From: Tengunoibacter tsumagoiensis
GTDB taxonomy: Bacteria; Chloroflexota; Ktedonobacteria; Ktedonobacterales; Ktedonobacteraceae
Direction of reading: 5' to 3'
DNA: 64,000 bases
Assembly (NCBI RefSeq): GCF_003967535.1
Contig: NZ_BIFR01000002.1
Span: 682,001 to 746,000 of the forward strand
The notes beneath the pieces were generated by a model. The model was not told where the DNA came from. It ran no database searches and was given only the letters and a program-made list of their open reading frames with translations. Of the stretch, positions 19,201 to 34,200 are shown one piece after another; the first letter of the stretch is position 1, and each line of letters starts with the position of its first letter. The translations under genes were made by a program, and so were the position numbers.

Positions 19201-22200
19201 GAAGAAGTCCTGGGGATCGAACACATTGGCATCCATGATAATTATTTCACCCTGGGCGGCGATTCTATTCTGAGCATTCAGATTATCTCGCGCGCCAATC
19301 AGGCGGAGATCTATCTGACCCCGAAACAGATCTTTCAATATCCAACCATTGCAGAGCTTGCCGCCACTGTTGAGACGGCTCCTGGCATTGAGGTTGAGCA
19401 AGGATTGGTGACGGGCGAGGTTCCTCTCACGGCCATTCAGCACTGGTTCTTTGAGCAAGAGCAGCCAGCGCAGCATCATTGGAATCAGGCTGTTCTGCTC
19501 CGTAGCCAGCCACAACTGAAGATCGATCTACTGATGCAGGTTGTAGCAGCCCTGATCCATCACCACGATGCGCTGCGCCTGCGCTTCAAGCCGAATGGAC
19601 AGCACTGGACACAGATCAATACCACCATTGTGGATGCTGTCTCAGTGATAGATCTCTCCAACACACCACAGGAAGAGCGCGCTGCATCCATCGCCAGTCA
19701 GGCTGAGAAAGTGCAGGTAAGTCTGGATCTGGAGCAAGGCCCGCTCATGCGCGTCGTCTACTTCAACCTGGGAGAGCATGAGGAAGGGCGGCTACTGATG
19801 GTTGTGCATCACCTGGCCATCGATGCAGTCTCCTGGCGCATCCTGCTGGAAGATCTCCAGACAGCCTACACACAATTGCAGCAGGGACAGGCCATTCAAC
19901 TGCCAGCCAAGACCACCTCATACCAGCACTGGGCGCAGCAATTGCATGAATATGCACAGAGCGCTGAGATCGAACAGGAGCAGGCGTACTGGCTGTCGCT
20001 GGCAGGGCGCGATTATGTCTCTCTCCCTGTGGACCAGCAGACAGGTGCCAATACGGTTGCATCAGCACGTCATCTGGCGCTTTCGTTAAGCGCAGAGGAG
20101 ACGCGCACGCTCCTACAAGAGGTGCCAGCGGCCTATCATATGCAGATCAATGAGCTCCTGGTGGCAGCGCTTGCCCTGACCATCCTGGACTGGACTGGTC
20201 AGGACTCCTTCGTTATTGATCTGGAAGGGCATGGGCGCGAGGATATTGTCGCGCAGGTCGATATCTCACGTACAGTTGGTTGGTTTACCACAATCTATCC
20301 CGTCCCTTTGCAGATTGATAAAACGATGCAGATGGGGCCGATGCTCAAGGCTATCAAAGAGCAATTGCGCCAGACGACGCGTAGAGGCATGAGCTATGGT
20401 CTGCTCCGTTACCTCAACGAAGCGCTGCAGAATACGCCTGAACTTCAACAGTTGCGTACCTTACAAGGCGAAATTGGTTTTAACTATCTTGGGCAATTTG
20501 GCCAGGAGAGTACCAGATCCGCGTTGTTTAGTCCCGCCAATGAAGCGAGCGGATCTCCGGTCAGCCCGCAAGGCTACCGCACCCATGTTCTGGAGATGAA
20601 TAGTAGTGTCAGCGCGGGTCAGTTACATGTAATCTGGTCGTATAGTCAGAATCTTCACACGACAGAGACGATTGAGGCGCTGTCACAGGCGTATCTTGCC
20701 ACTCTGCGTCATCTGATGACCTTCTGTCTGAATGAAGGCGCTGGAGCGGGTTATACGCCCTCGGATTTTCCTCTGGCCAGACTCACGCAGGCGCAGCTTG
20801 ATGGTATTCTAGCTGGAAGTCAGCCGGATGTGAGAGCTATCTATCCTCTTTCGCCGTTGCAGCAAGGCCTGCTGTTTCACTCACTCTACGAACCTGAAGG
20901 AGGAGCCTATCTGACTCAGGTTGGCAGCACCTTACAGGGCAGACTGAATCTAGAGGCGTTCACTCAAGCCTGGCAACAGGTTATTGAGCGCTATACCGTC
21001 TTGCGGACGGCATTTGCCTGGGAGGGCCTTGAGGAGCCACATCAGATTGTTTTCCAGCAGGCTGAACTGCCGTTTGTCCAGTATGATTGGCGCGGCCTAT
21101 CAGATGTGGAACAACGGGCACGTCTGACGGTCTACCTGCGGATGGATCGTGTTCAGGGCTTTGATCTTGCGCGTGCTCCATTGATGCGTCTGGCACTATT
21201 TAGAGTGCAAGATGATCTCTATGAGTGTGTCTGGAGCCATCATCATGCTCTGCTGGATGGATGGAGTATCTCCATTCTGCTCGGCGAGATCTTTGGTGGA
21301 TACGAGACGCGTTGTCAGGGGCTGCATGTGCAGATGAACCCTGTTCGGCCCTATCAAGACTATATTGCCTGGCTCGGGAGACAGGATGAGCGCGAGGCCG
21401 AAGCCTACTGGCGTCGGTTGTTGCGCGGCTTTGAGACGCCCACTCCGTTTGGTATTGATTCTATCAGCCCGACAGCGGTTGAGATTGGGTATGAGGAACA
21501 GACGGCCCAGATATCGTCTACAACGATGCAGACCTTACAGGATCTGGCGCGACAATACCAGTTTACGCTTAACACGCTGGTCCAGGGTGCCTGGGCTCTC
21601 CTGCTCAGCCAGTATAGCGGTCAGAAAGACCTTGTCTTTGGCACAACGGTTTCTGGTCGCGGTGCCAATATAGCCAATATTGAGACGATGGTTGGGCTCT
21701 TAATCAACACGCTTCCGGTCCGTATTCAGATCGATCCTGATAGGACGCTGCTCTCCTGGCTCCAATCCCTTCATTCGCAGCAAGTGGAGCAGCTTCAATA
21801 TGAATATAGCTCGCTTGTACAGGTACAAAGCTGGAGCGAGGTACCACGCGGTACGCCGCTCTTTGAGAGCCTCTTTGTCTTTGAGAATTATCCTGTCAAC
21901 AATAGTATCTACACCAGTCAGAGCAGCCTTGCTATTCAAGCGATGCACTCTAAAGAGCAATCTAATTATCCGCTGAGCCTTCTGGTTGTTCCAGGGTCAC
22001 AACTTCTCCTGAAAGTGGTCTATAACACGAACCGCTTTAAGTCAGCAGACATTGAGCGCCTGTTAGGAGATATGCAGACACTTCTAGAGAAGATGGCTGC
22101 TCATCCTGAGCAACGTCTGGTGCATCTCTCCTCCTTGACGACCCTGGAGCGCCAAAAACTGCTTCAGGAGTGGAACGACACCGGGATTGATTATCCGCTC

Positions 22201-25200
22201 GATGTATGTATTCATCAGCTCTTTGAGGCTCAGGCTGAACGCTGTCCTACGGCGCTGGCGGTTGACTATGCTGGCGAGCGTGTGACCTATGCCGATCTCA
22301 ATCGTCGTTCGAATACGCTGGCCTCTCATCTTCAGGAACTTGGGGTAGGGCCAGATGTTCTTGTGGCTCTGTGTGCCGAACGTTCTGTCGAGATGGTGGT
22401 CGGGATACTTGGCATTCTCAAAGCGGGAGGCGCATACGTTCCCATTGATCCATCGGCCCCACCCGCGCGACTGACCTTCCTCATGGAGGATATTCAGCCA
22501 ACCGTTATTCTCACGCAATCATGGCTCCGCGAGCGTCTTCCTGCGCATGCAGCTCAGCTCATCCTATTGGATCAGCTATCTGCTCTGTCTGCGCCGAGAC
22601 CTGCCGAGCCTGTTCACATCGATTCCAGCAATCTGGCATATATCATTTATACCTCAGGGTCCACCGGGCAGCCCAAGGGTGTCCAGGTCAGCCATCAGAA
22701 TCTGGTGCATTCGACGCTGGCGCGTATGCGTTACTACAGTGAGCCAGTGACGAGCTTCTTGCTTCTCTCCCCATTTGCCTTTGATAGCTCGGTCGCTGGT
22801 ATCTTCTGGACCTTGTGCCAGGGTGGGACACTCTGTCTGCCCCAGGAAGGCTCCCAGCAGGATATCACGCAACTCGCTGAAATCATCAGTTCCAGGCGTA
22901 TCTCGCATCTGCTGACGCTCCCTTCTCTCTATCAACTCTTGCTGACAAATACACCATCGCACCAGCTGACCTCGCTCAACACCGTGATTGTGGCTGGCGA
23001 GTCCTGTCCTGAAGAGTTAGTTGAACAGCAGGCAGCATCGCAGCTTACCGCCTTGCTGTACAATGAGTATGGCCCAACCGAAGGGACCGTGTGGAGCAGT
23101 GTGTATTGCTTTGATCAGCAAGCGGTGCACCAACCAGTCTCTATTGGTCGTCCGATTGCCAATATGCAGACCTATATCCTGAATGCCTTCTTACAGCCCG
23201 TCCCGATAGGCATCGTCGGCGAGCTCTATATCAGCGGCGCGGGTCTGGCCCGTGGGTATCTGAATCGTCCCGAGCTCACCAGCGAACGGTTTATTCCTCA
23301 TCCTTTCAATGGCTCCGAGGGGGCGCGCCTCTACAAAACGGGCGATCTGGCCCGCTATCTGCCCGATGGAAATATTGAGTATTGTGGTCGTGCCGATCAG
23401 CAGATCAAAATCAGAGGCTATCGTATCGAGCTCGGTGAGATCGAAAACGCCTTATTGCATCATCCAGATGTTCGTGCAGCCGTCGTTGTTGCCAGAGAGG
23501 ATCAGGGCCGCTCCAGACGCCTGGTTGCTTATGTTGTCGGGAGATCTGAGCCCACGCTCACGACAAGTAACCTGCGCGACTATCTGCGTGAGCGTTTGCC
23601 AGAGTATATGCTTCCGGCAGCGTTTGTGCTTCTGGATATGCTGCCATTGAATCCAAACGGAAAAGTTGACCGGCGGGCTCTTCCAGCGCCTGAGCAGGCG
23701 TTACTGCTGGATAGCGAGGCCTATGTTGCACCACAAACAGAGGTGGAGCAAACATTGGCCGAGATCTGGGCTCGCGTATTGGGACGAGAGCATGTTGGTA
23801 CGCATGACGACTTCTTTGCCCTTGGCGGCGACTCCATCCTGAGCATCCAGATCATCTCATCTGCGAAACAGGCCGGAATCCAGTTTACCCCCAAACAACT
23901 ATTCCAATATCCAACGATCAGCCAGCTTGTCACCGTCGTCAACACGACAACCCAGAGCCTGGCCGAACAGGGGAGCGTCTCAGGAGATGTTCCATTAACG
24001 CCGATTCAACGCTGGTTCTTTGAACAAGAGCAGCCTGCGCCCCATTATTGGAATCAGGCCATGCTGCTGGCTGTGAGCGAGCCGCTGGATCCAGCGCTGA
24101 TCCAACGAGTTGTCGAGCTGCTTATCCACCATCATGATGCGCTGCGCCTCCGCTTCGTTGGCACGAGACAAACAAACGCAGCGACTTCAACGGGCGAGAT
24201 CCCTTTTTCTGTTATCCACCTGTCCACTATCTCGCCCGACAAACATCGCCTGATGATTGAAGCCATCTCGTCCGCAGTCCAGGCCAGCCTTGATCTAAGC
24301 AGTGGTCCATTGCTGCGCGTGGTCTACTTTGAAGCGGGTGAGCAAGCAAAATCAAGGTTACTCTTTGTGGTCCACCATCTGGCCATAGACGGTATCTCCT
24401 GGCGTATTCTTCTCGAAGATTTCCAGACTGCTTATACACAGTTGAGTCAGCAGCGTCCGGCAATGTTACCGGCCAAGACCATTTCATTCCAGCAATGGTC
24501 GCGTTTCCTGACAGACTATGCCCAGAGCGACCAGCTGCTGACCGAACTGCCCTACTGGCTCGATTCAGTGCGTCAACAGATTCAACCTTTACCAGTGGAT
24601 CAGACCGATGGAGAGAACAGTGTGCTCTCTGCGCAGACCATCCTGGTCTCACTGAGCAAGACCGAGACCAGCGCCCTTTTGCATGAGGTGCCTCAAGCCT
24701 ATCGTACACAAATGAATGAGATTCTGCTCACCGCTCTGGCGCTGGCATTAAAGAACTGGACAGGCGAGCAAGCATTCTTAATAAATCTTGAGGGCCACGG
24801 ACGAGAGGACCTGTTCGAAGGTGTTGATCTCTCGCGAACCGTCGGCTGGTTTACAAGCCACTATCCACTGCTCCTGAAACTGGAAGCCCATTGGAGCCTG
24901 GATGAGACCCTTAAAGCGTTGAAAGAACAGGTGCGCCAGGTGCCACAGCGCGGCATTGGCTATGGCCTGTTGCGCTATCTGAGCCAGAATCGCTCGGCCA
25001 CAGAGCAGTTGAGCCAGTTGCGCTCATTGCCAGAAGCCGAATTGAACTTTAACTACCTGGGGCAATTTGACCAGCTCGAGCATGGATTATTTGTTGCAGC
25101 CTCTGAGTCGAGTGGGTCGCCCGTCAGCCTGGAGGGGAGACGCACACATCTGCTGGATATCAACGCGAGCATTAATGGGGGCCAACTGTATATCGCTTTA

Positions 25201-28200
25201 ACATCAAGCCAGAACCGCTATCATGAAGCAACTATGACGGCTCTCGCTCAAGGCTACCTTACTGCTTTGCGTCAGATCATTGCTCATTGCCAATCGTCTG
25301 AGATGAGCAGCTATACTCCCTCAGACTTTCCGCTGGCCCGGCTCAACCAGAGACAACTGGATGCAGTCGTTGCCGGTAGACGTGAGATCGAGGCGATCTA
25401 TCCCCTCTCGCCTTTGCAGCAGGGCTTACTCTTTCAGAATATGTATGCTCCAGGACAGGGCGACTACATTATCCAGTTGCACTTCACCTTTCAGGGTGAG
25501 TTCCATATGGATGCCTTTGTCGATGCCTGGCAGCAGGTGATGCAGCGCCATCCTATTTTACGGACCTCTTTTCATTGGGAGAGCGTGGATGAGCCGCTAC
25601 AGATCGTACAAAGACAGGTGAAGCTACCTGTTGAGCAGCAGGATTGGCGTGCCTGTTCGCATGCTGAGCAGGAAGCGCAACTCCACGCCTATCTGTACGA
25701 GGATCGCATCCGTGGCTTCGATCTGACTGCCTGTCCATTAATGCGTCTGATGATCATCCAACGTAGCACTGATAGCTATGAATGTATATGGACTCATCAT
25801 CACATTCTCCTTGATGGATGGAGCATGCCGATCGTCCTCAATGAAATCTTGCTGTGCTATCATGCCATCAGTAATCAGGAGACGATCACGCTTGCGCCTG
25901 TGCGGCCCTATCAAGAATATATCTCCTGGCTCATGCGACAGGATATTGCTCAGGCAGAGGCATTCTGGCGACGTACGCTCGCTGATTTTACGATGCCAAC
26001 GCAGCTGCGCGTTGAGCGTACTACGCGCACACAGCACGCTCATGGACAGGGCGAGGAGCTTATCCAGCTATCTGCTGAAGCGACACAACATATGCAGACC
26101 TTGATTCGTCAGCATCATCTCACTGCCAATACCTTTGTGCAGGGGGCCTGGGGCCTGCTCCTGAGCCGTTATAGTGGTCAGGATGATGTTGTCTTTGGAG
26201 CCTCTCTCTCTGGACGACCAGCAGAGATCGTGGGCGTTGAGTCGATGGTCGGACTCTTTATCAATACGCTGCCCGTACGCGTGCGCATTACTCCCCAGAC
26301 CCCTCTGCTCCCCTGGCTTCAGACTCTCCAGGAACAGCAGAGCGAGGCTCGCCAGTATGAATACAGCCCGCTGGTACAGGTTCAGAACTGGAGCGATATC
26401 TCTCGTGGCACGCAACTGTTTGAGAGCCTGTTCGTTTTCGAGAATTACCCCATCGATAGCAGCAGCGTCCAGGGTATTCAGACCAGCCTTCAACTTCAGG
26501 CAGCGCGGACCATTGAACAGACCAGCTATCCACTCACCGTCGTTGTCTTGCCCGGTGAGCAGCTCGGTATCAGGTTGATGTATGATCGGGCTCGTTTTGC
26601 CGATGCTACCATAGAGCGCCTGCTTCACCACCTGCGAACATTGCTCGAAAATATGCTGGCCGCTCCAGAGCAGTGCCTTGCCCGTATCTCGATGACTTCC
26701 CTGGAAGAGCAGAGGGCCATTGAGTTGCCTTCACTCTTGAGCGATAGCGCACTGGTAGCCCCTCGAGAGTGGCTGCACCAGCTTTTCGCACAGAGACAGG
26801 CCGCAGCTCCCGATGCAATCGCGCTGGTCTATGAAGAGCAGCAATTGACGTATGGCGAGCTTGATCAACGCGCCAATCAGGTCGCACACTATCTACGTGC
26901 ACAGGGAGTTGGGCCAGATGTCTTCGTTGGTTTATGCGTCGAGCGCTCCCCTGAGATGCTGATTGGTATCCTGGGTATTCTGAAAGCTGGCGGTGCCTAT
27001 GTACCGTTAGATCCCAATTATCCGCAGGAGCGGCTTGCATTTATCTTGCAGGATGCCCAGATCGCCGTTCTTGTAACGCAACAGCAGAGCCTGAAGCAAT
27101 TGCCTGCCTGGTCTGGTCCGATCTTCTGCTTTGAGTATGATCAAGCGCGCTTACCGCAGCAGTCTGAGGTGCCACCGGCAGTCCAGACACAGCCAGAGCA
27201 TATCGCGTACGTCATCTACACTTCGGGCTCGACAGGCCAGCCTAAAGGCGTACAGGTGAGCCATGCAAATGTTGTCCGGCTCTTCCACGCCACACCTGAG
27301 TCGATGACGTTCTCAGAACACGACGCCTGGACAATGTTCCATTCCTATGCCTTTGATTTCTCGGTGTGGGAGATATGGGGTGCGCTCCTCTTTGGAGGCC
27401 GTCTCTCGATCGTGCCGTACTGGGCCAGCCGAGCGCCAGATACGTTCTTTACGCTGTTAGAGGAACAGCATATTACCGTCTTGAACCAGACTCCCTCCGC
27501 CTTTCGCCAACTGCTCGTGATTGATGAGCAACGTCCAGCATCGAGCCTGTCGCTGCGGTACGTGATCTTTGGTGGCGAAGCATTGGAACTGGCGAGCTTA
27601 CGACCATGGGTAGAACGCCATGGTGACGAGCAGCCACAACTGATCAATATGTATGGCATTACGGAAACAACGGTCCATGTCACGGCCCGACGTATCCATC
27701 AGATCGATATCGAGGCGGGCGATGGGAGCTTGATTGGCCAGGCTCTATCCGATCTACGCCTCTATGTCCTGGATCAGCATTATCAGCCAGTCCCCATCGG
27801 TGTAACTGGAGAGCTCTATGTCGGAGGCGCGGGCCTTGCTCGTGGCTATCTCAATCGGGCAGAGCTCACAGCGGAGCGTTTCATTGCCAATCCATTTATG
27901 GTCAATTCAGATAGGAAGCAGGCTGGTGATCGTCTCTATAAGACCGGTGACCTGGTCCGTTACCAGACGAATGGCGAACTGGAATATCGTGGCCGGGCAG
28001 ACGCTCAGGTCAAGATTAGAGGTTTCCGTATCGAACTGGGTGAGATTGAGAGTGTCTTGGCGGCACATTCGCAGGTACGAGCCTGTGTGGTCGTAACGCG
28101 TGGAGAGACGCAGGAGAGTGTGCATCTGGTCGCGTATGTGGTTCCACGAGAAGTGGAAGACGAGAAGACTTTGATCTCTCTGCTGCGTAGCCATATGCAA

Positions 28201-31200
28201 AGTCGTGTGCCAGACTATATGGTCCCATCTCAGTTTATGGTGTTAGAGGCATTGCCGTTGACCACCAATGGAAAAGTGGATCGTAAAGCGCTTCCAACGC
28301 CACAGAAAGCCGTCGTTACCAGCGGCGATCAGCAGCAGCCAACCAACGAGCTTGAGCGGCAGCTTACGCATATCTGGCAGCAGGTTCTGGGTGTCAAGCA
28401 GGTTGGCATAAATGAGAACTTCTTTGAGCTTGGCGGAGACTCTATTCTGAGCATCCAGATCGTATCACGGGCGCGGCAGGCTGGCATTCATCTTACTCCA
28501 CGACAATTATTCCAGAATCCGACCATTCAAGAGCTTGTACGTGTGGTTGATACGACCGTCCAGGTTCAGGAAGAGCAAGGGCCAGTCAGTGGAGATGCTC
28601 CTCTGACCCCCATCCAGCACTGGTTCTTTGAGCAAGAGCAGCCAGATCTGCAGCACTGGAATCAAGCTGTCATGCTTGGCACACCCCATGTCCTCGATCG
28701 GAAGATGCTGAGCGAGACAGTGAGCCATCTCATCGAACAACATGATGTGCTGCGGCTCCGCTTTAAGCCGACCCCAATGGGCTGGCAGCAGACCCATACG
28801 ATGGAGCCATCTCCCATCCCGCTCCTCTGGCTTGATCTGTCAGGGGCCACAGGCGAGGAGCAAAAGAGCCTCATTGAAGAGATTGCGAATCAGGCTCAGG
28901 CAAGCTTGCATCTGACTGATGGCCCTCTGTTGCGCGTGGTCTACTTTGACCTGGGCCGTAAGCAGGGTGGGCGGTTGCTGTTCATCCTTCATCATCTGGT
29001 CGTTGATGGCGTCTCCTGGCGCATTTTGCTGGAGGACCTTCAACTGGCCTATACCCAGCTAAGTCAGAATCAGAAGATCCACCTGCCAGCCAGGACCAGT
29101 TCATGGCAACAGTGGGCGCGGCGTCTCCATAGCTATGCTCAGAGCGAGTCTATCGCCCGACAGCTCTCTTTCTGGCAAGAGCAGGTTCCGACCAGACCAT
29201 TGCCGCAGGATTTTCAAGAAGGGGCCAATACCATTGCCTCTGCTCGTAGCGTCCTGGTCTCGCTCACTGTGCAAGAGACGCAGGCGCTCTTACAAGAAGT
29301 GCCAGCCGCGTATCATACTCAGATTAACGAGGTTCTGCTCACTGCTCTGGCTCAGACGCTGCGACAGTGGACCGGGCACGATAGTCATGTGATCAATCTA
29401 GAAGGGCATGGACGAGAAGAGCTCTTTGCCGATATCGATCTCTCCCGCACGGTAGGCTGGTTTACAAGCATCTACCCGGTCAGATTACAGGTGGAGACCA
29501 ATGAGCCTGGGGTAGCTCTCAAGGCGATTAAAGAGCAGCTACGCTCTATCCCGGCGCATGGTATTGGTTATGGTATCGCACGCTATTTGCGCCAGGAGGA
29601 TGCGCAGAGCGTACAGATCAGGCATGCTACAGAGCCACAGCTCAGTTTCAACTATCTGGGGCAGTTCGACCAGATAGTTGCAGAGATGGGCCTGTTTGCG
29701 CCTGCGCTTGAGTCGAGCGGATCAGCGGTTAGCCCACGGGGATATCGTGCACACTTGCTGGATATCAATGGCAGCATTACTGGTGGCCAGCTCCACCTCA
29801 TCTGGACCTATAGCCATAATCTGCACACTGAAGAGACGGTGAATACCCTGGCCCAGAGCTATCTCGCGACCTTACGCGCTCTGATCGCGCACTGCCAATC
29901 TCCTGCGGCAGGGGGATATACACCCTCAGACTTCCCGCTGGCTCATCTGACCCAATTGCAGATTGATACCTTGCTGGGCAATCAGAGAGCGATTGAAAGT
30001 ATCTATCCGCTCTCTCCCTTACAACAAGGGCTGCTCTTCCAGAGTCTTTACGCACCTGAGCAGGGAGACTATATTACGCAGATCGGCTACACCTTAGAGG
30101 GCGGATCACTGGATAGCGAGACCTTTGTCCGGGCCTGGCAGCATAGTATGGACCGCCACGCTATCCTGCGTACTGCGTTTATCTGGGAGCAATTGGATGA
30201 ACCACAGCAGATCGTGTATCGGCAGCTTCCGCTCCCGTTTACCTACGAGGATTGGCGCTCCACTCCAGATAGTGAGCAGCAGGAGAGGCTGCAATCCTAT
30301 TTACAGGAGGACCGCCGTCGCGGGTTTGATCTCTCCCAGGCCCCTTTGATGCGCCTGGCTCTCTTCCAGTTGGGGACGGATCGTTATGAATTTGTCTGGA
30401 CACACCACCATATCCTGCTGGACGGTTGGAGCCTGCCCCTGGTGCTTGGTGAAGTCTTCGCGTCCTATCAGCTTCTGCTCCACGGCCAGGCACTTCCCAA
30501 CGAACTGCCACAGCCCTATCAGCGCTACATTGCCTGGCTTCAGCAGCATGATCAGGCCAGTGCCGAGCTTTTCTGGCGACGCTGGCTGCTGGATTTCACA
30601 GCACCAACCCCTTTGCGCATTGGTTCAGTGCCCACATCTGTGCCACCGGAAGAACAATCTCATGAGGTCCATATCCTCCCCATCGCTCGAGAGCTATCCC
30701 AGCGGCTACAAATGCTGGCTCGAGAGCAGCATCTCACGCTCAACACCATCCTGCTAGGAGCCTGGGGGCTTCTGCTAGGCATCTATAGCGGACAACGCGA
30801 TGTCGTCTTTGGCACGACAGTCTCTGGTCGCCCTGCTGATGTGGCAGGGATCGAGGGCATGGTTGGTCTCTTCATCAACACGCTCCCCATGCGTGTCCAT
30901 CTGCATCCTGAAATGGCTATTCAGGCCTGGCTGCAAGATCTCCAGGAGCAGCAGAGTGATCTTCGCCAGTATGAATATAGCCAGCTTGCACAGATTCAGG
31001 GATGGAGCGAGATGCTTCGGGGGACCCCACTCTTTGAGAGCCTCTTTGTCTTTGAAAACTATCCTTTAGAGAGTGCAGCACCAGCGGGGGAGACGGCTGC
31101 CTTGCACGTTACAGCCGCACACGCTCTGGAGCAAGCACATTATCCACTTACCTGCGTTGTGACACCCGGTCAATATATGCAGGTGAAATTTATGTATGAT

Positions 31201-34200
31201 CGCAGACGTTTTGCCGATGAAGCTATCTCCAGTCTGGCTGGTCATTTCGCCAGTCTGCTAGAGAATCTGCTGGCGCAACCCACAGCCAGTGTAAGCCAGC
31301 TCTCTCCGCTCTCAGTTGCAGAACGGCAGCTACTTCTGTCTACCTGGAACAGGACAGAGACAGCCTATCCAGCAGATAGTAGTCTTCAGCAACTCTTTGA
31401 AGCTCAGGTTGCCCAGCGACCCGACGCCATCGCGCTGGTCTGCGAGCAAGATCAGATCAGCTATGGCGAACTGGAGCGACACGCCAATCAGCTGGCTCAT
31501 CGCTTGCAGGCGTTGGGAGTCGCAACTGAAGTGGGCGTTGGACTGCATGTGCCGCGTGGGCTCTCCCAACTGATTGCCCTGCTCGCCATCCTGAAAGCAG
31601 GCGGCCATTATGTCCCGCTGGACCCTCAGGCTCCGCTCGAGCGGCTACGTTTCCAGCTTGGTCAGGCTGGAGTGAGCCTGCTACTGACCGATTCCGATCT
31701 GCCCCAGCTCGAGGGAGCGTGGCGCAACCTGGACCTGAGCCAGCTCTTGCACGAGAGCGAGGAACTGTCCAGCGAGCCGCCTCAGCAACAGGCTCAGGCA
31801 CAGACGCTGGCCTATATTCTCTTCACCTCTGGCTCAACGGGCGAGCCCAAAGGCGTGGCCGTCCCGCATCAAGCCATCATCCGCCTGGTCAGCCAGAACT
31901 GGTTTGCCCAACTGGACCACGAGCAGATTGGACTGCAACTGGCTCCGCTGGCCTTTGACGCCTCCACGCTGGAATTGTGGGGATCGCTGCTGCATGGGGC
32001 CCGGCTCGTGCTCTTAACGGAGCAGCTCCCGGCGCTTGAACGGTTGGCACAGGTGGTGCAGGAGCAGGGGGTGAGCTGGCTCTGGTTGACGGCTGGACTG
32101 TTCCAGCAGGTGGTGGAGTATCAGCCGGAGGCGCTGGCCGGAGTGCGTCAGGTGCTGGCAGGCGGTGATGTACTGGGTCCAGAGCCGGTGCGAGCGCTCC
32201 TGCGAGCTCATCCGGGGCAGCAAGTGATCAATGGCTATGGTCCGACCGAGAATACGACCTTCACCTGTTGTTACCCGATGGACGATCCCGAGCAGGTGGA
32301 GACGCCCATTCCGATTGGGCGACCCATTAATCAGAGCACGGTCTATGTGCTGGATCGGCATCGGCAGCTGGTGCCCATCGGAGTGATTGGCGAGCTGTAC
32401 ACGGGCGGTCATGGACTGGCGCGAGGCTATGTGGGCCGGTCCGAACTGACGGCGGAGCGCTTTGTGCCCCATCCATTCAGTACGAACGGAGGAGAGCGGC
32501 TCTACCGAACGGGGGATCTGGTGCGCTGGCGGGCGGATGGGGTGCTGGAGTATGTGGGACGAGCGGATCAACAGGTGAAGATCCGAGGCTATCGCATTGA
32601 GCTCGGCGAGATTGAGCAGGCCTTGAGGCAGCAGGAGAGTATCCGTGATGCACTGGTAACTGTCCGTAAGGATCTCCCTGGAGTCAAGCGGCTGGTCGCT
32701 TATATCGTCGCCCAGAAGCGGGAGTTGTTCGCCTGGGAGCCTGTGCAGGCGAGCTTACAGGAGCGCTTGCCTGAATACATGGTGCCTGCGCTGCATGTGG
32801 TATTGGAGGCCTTCCCGTTAACACCCAACGGCAAAGTAGATCGCCGCGCCTTGCCCGCACCGGAGTATGCGCATCTGGCGGATACGCAGAGCTATGTTGC
32901 ACCAGACAACGAGCGGGAGCAGGTACTGGTCGCGATCTGGCAGCAGGTCCTGGGGGTAGAACAGATTGGGGTCCATGACAACTTCTTCTCCCTGGGTGGT
33001 GATTCGATTTTGAGTCTACAAGTCGTGGCTCGTGCACGCCAGCGGGGCCTGCATCTGACGCCCAGACAGCTCTTCCAGAAGCAGACCATCGCCGAACTGG
33101 CGGCTGATCTGACGCTGATAAGCGAGCAGATTGCCATTCATGCAGAGCAGGGAGCGGTACGCGGCTCCGTACCGTTGACGCCGATCCAGCACTGGTTCTT
33201 TGAACAGGAGCAGCCCGATCCGCAGCACTGGAATCAAGCCATGCTCTTGCACACCCCTGCGGAGCTCTCCTGGTCTGCCCTTCACCAGGCGCTCCAGGCG
33301 CTCCAGCGCCAGCATGATGTGCTTCGACTGCGCTTTGTCTCGACCCCCGATGGCTGGCAGGCGACCCATGCAGATGAATCCTCAGCGGTTCCGATCAGCC
33401 GTATTAATCTCGTCAACGTCCCTGAGGAGCAGCGCACCAGTGTCATCGAAGCGCTTGCCAATCAAGTGCAGGCCAGCCTGGATCTGACCCATGGCCCCAT
33501 CTGGCGAGCAGTCACTATTGATCTGGGAGCACAGGCTGATTCTGATCAAGAGCCCTGGCAGAACGGACGTGTGCTCCTGGTCATTCATCATCTGGTCGTT
33601 GATGGCGTCTCCTGGCGCATTCTGCTCGAAGATCTCCAGACGGCATACGAGCAAGGACTGCGTAACGAGTCGATCCAGTTGCCAGCCAAGACGACCTCCT
33701 GGCAACAGTGGGCGCGCCACGTAGAGGCCTATGCCCAGAGTGAAGTATTGAGCGAGCAGCAGAGCTACTGGCAACAGCAAGCGAGTCTGCCAGTGGCAAC
33801 GCTTCCTGTAAGCCATCCTGAGGGAGAGAATACGGTGGCGTCGGCACAGAGTGTGCTGATCTCGCTGAGCCAGGCCCAGACCCAGGCCCTGCTGCAAGAG
33901 GTGCCAGCGGCCTATCGAACTCAGATCAACGACGTTTTGTTGACTGCTCTGGCGCAGGCCTTGCAGCAGTGGACCGGACACAGCAATCACCGCATTCATC
34001 TAGAAGGGCATGGGCGCGAGGACCTCTTTGCCGATGTCGACCTTTCGCGGACCGTTGGCTGGTTCACGAGCATCTACCCATTCGTCCTCTGTCTGCCATC
34101 TGATCCACAGGACCCGGCCACAGCTCTGAAAGCGATCAAAGAACAGGTGCGAGCCATTCCTTCCAATGGTATTGGCTACGGCCTGGCTCGCTATCTGCGC

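Noticed and set aside
19801..19836. E domain of module 4 reads HHLAIDAVSW with Ala after the Asp, suggesting inactivation
   Set aside because: The His-His and Asp of the motif are kept, the EGHGRED motif is normal, and the next C domain is the D-accepting type, so activity is expected.
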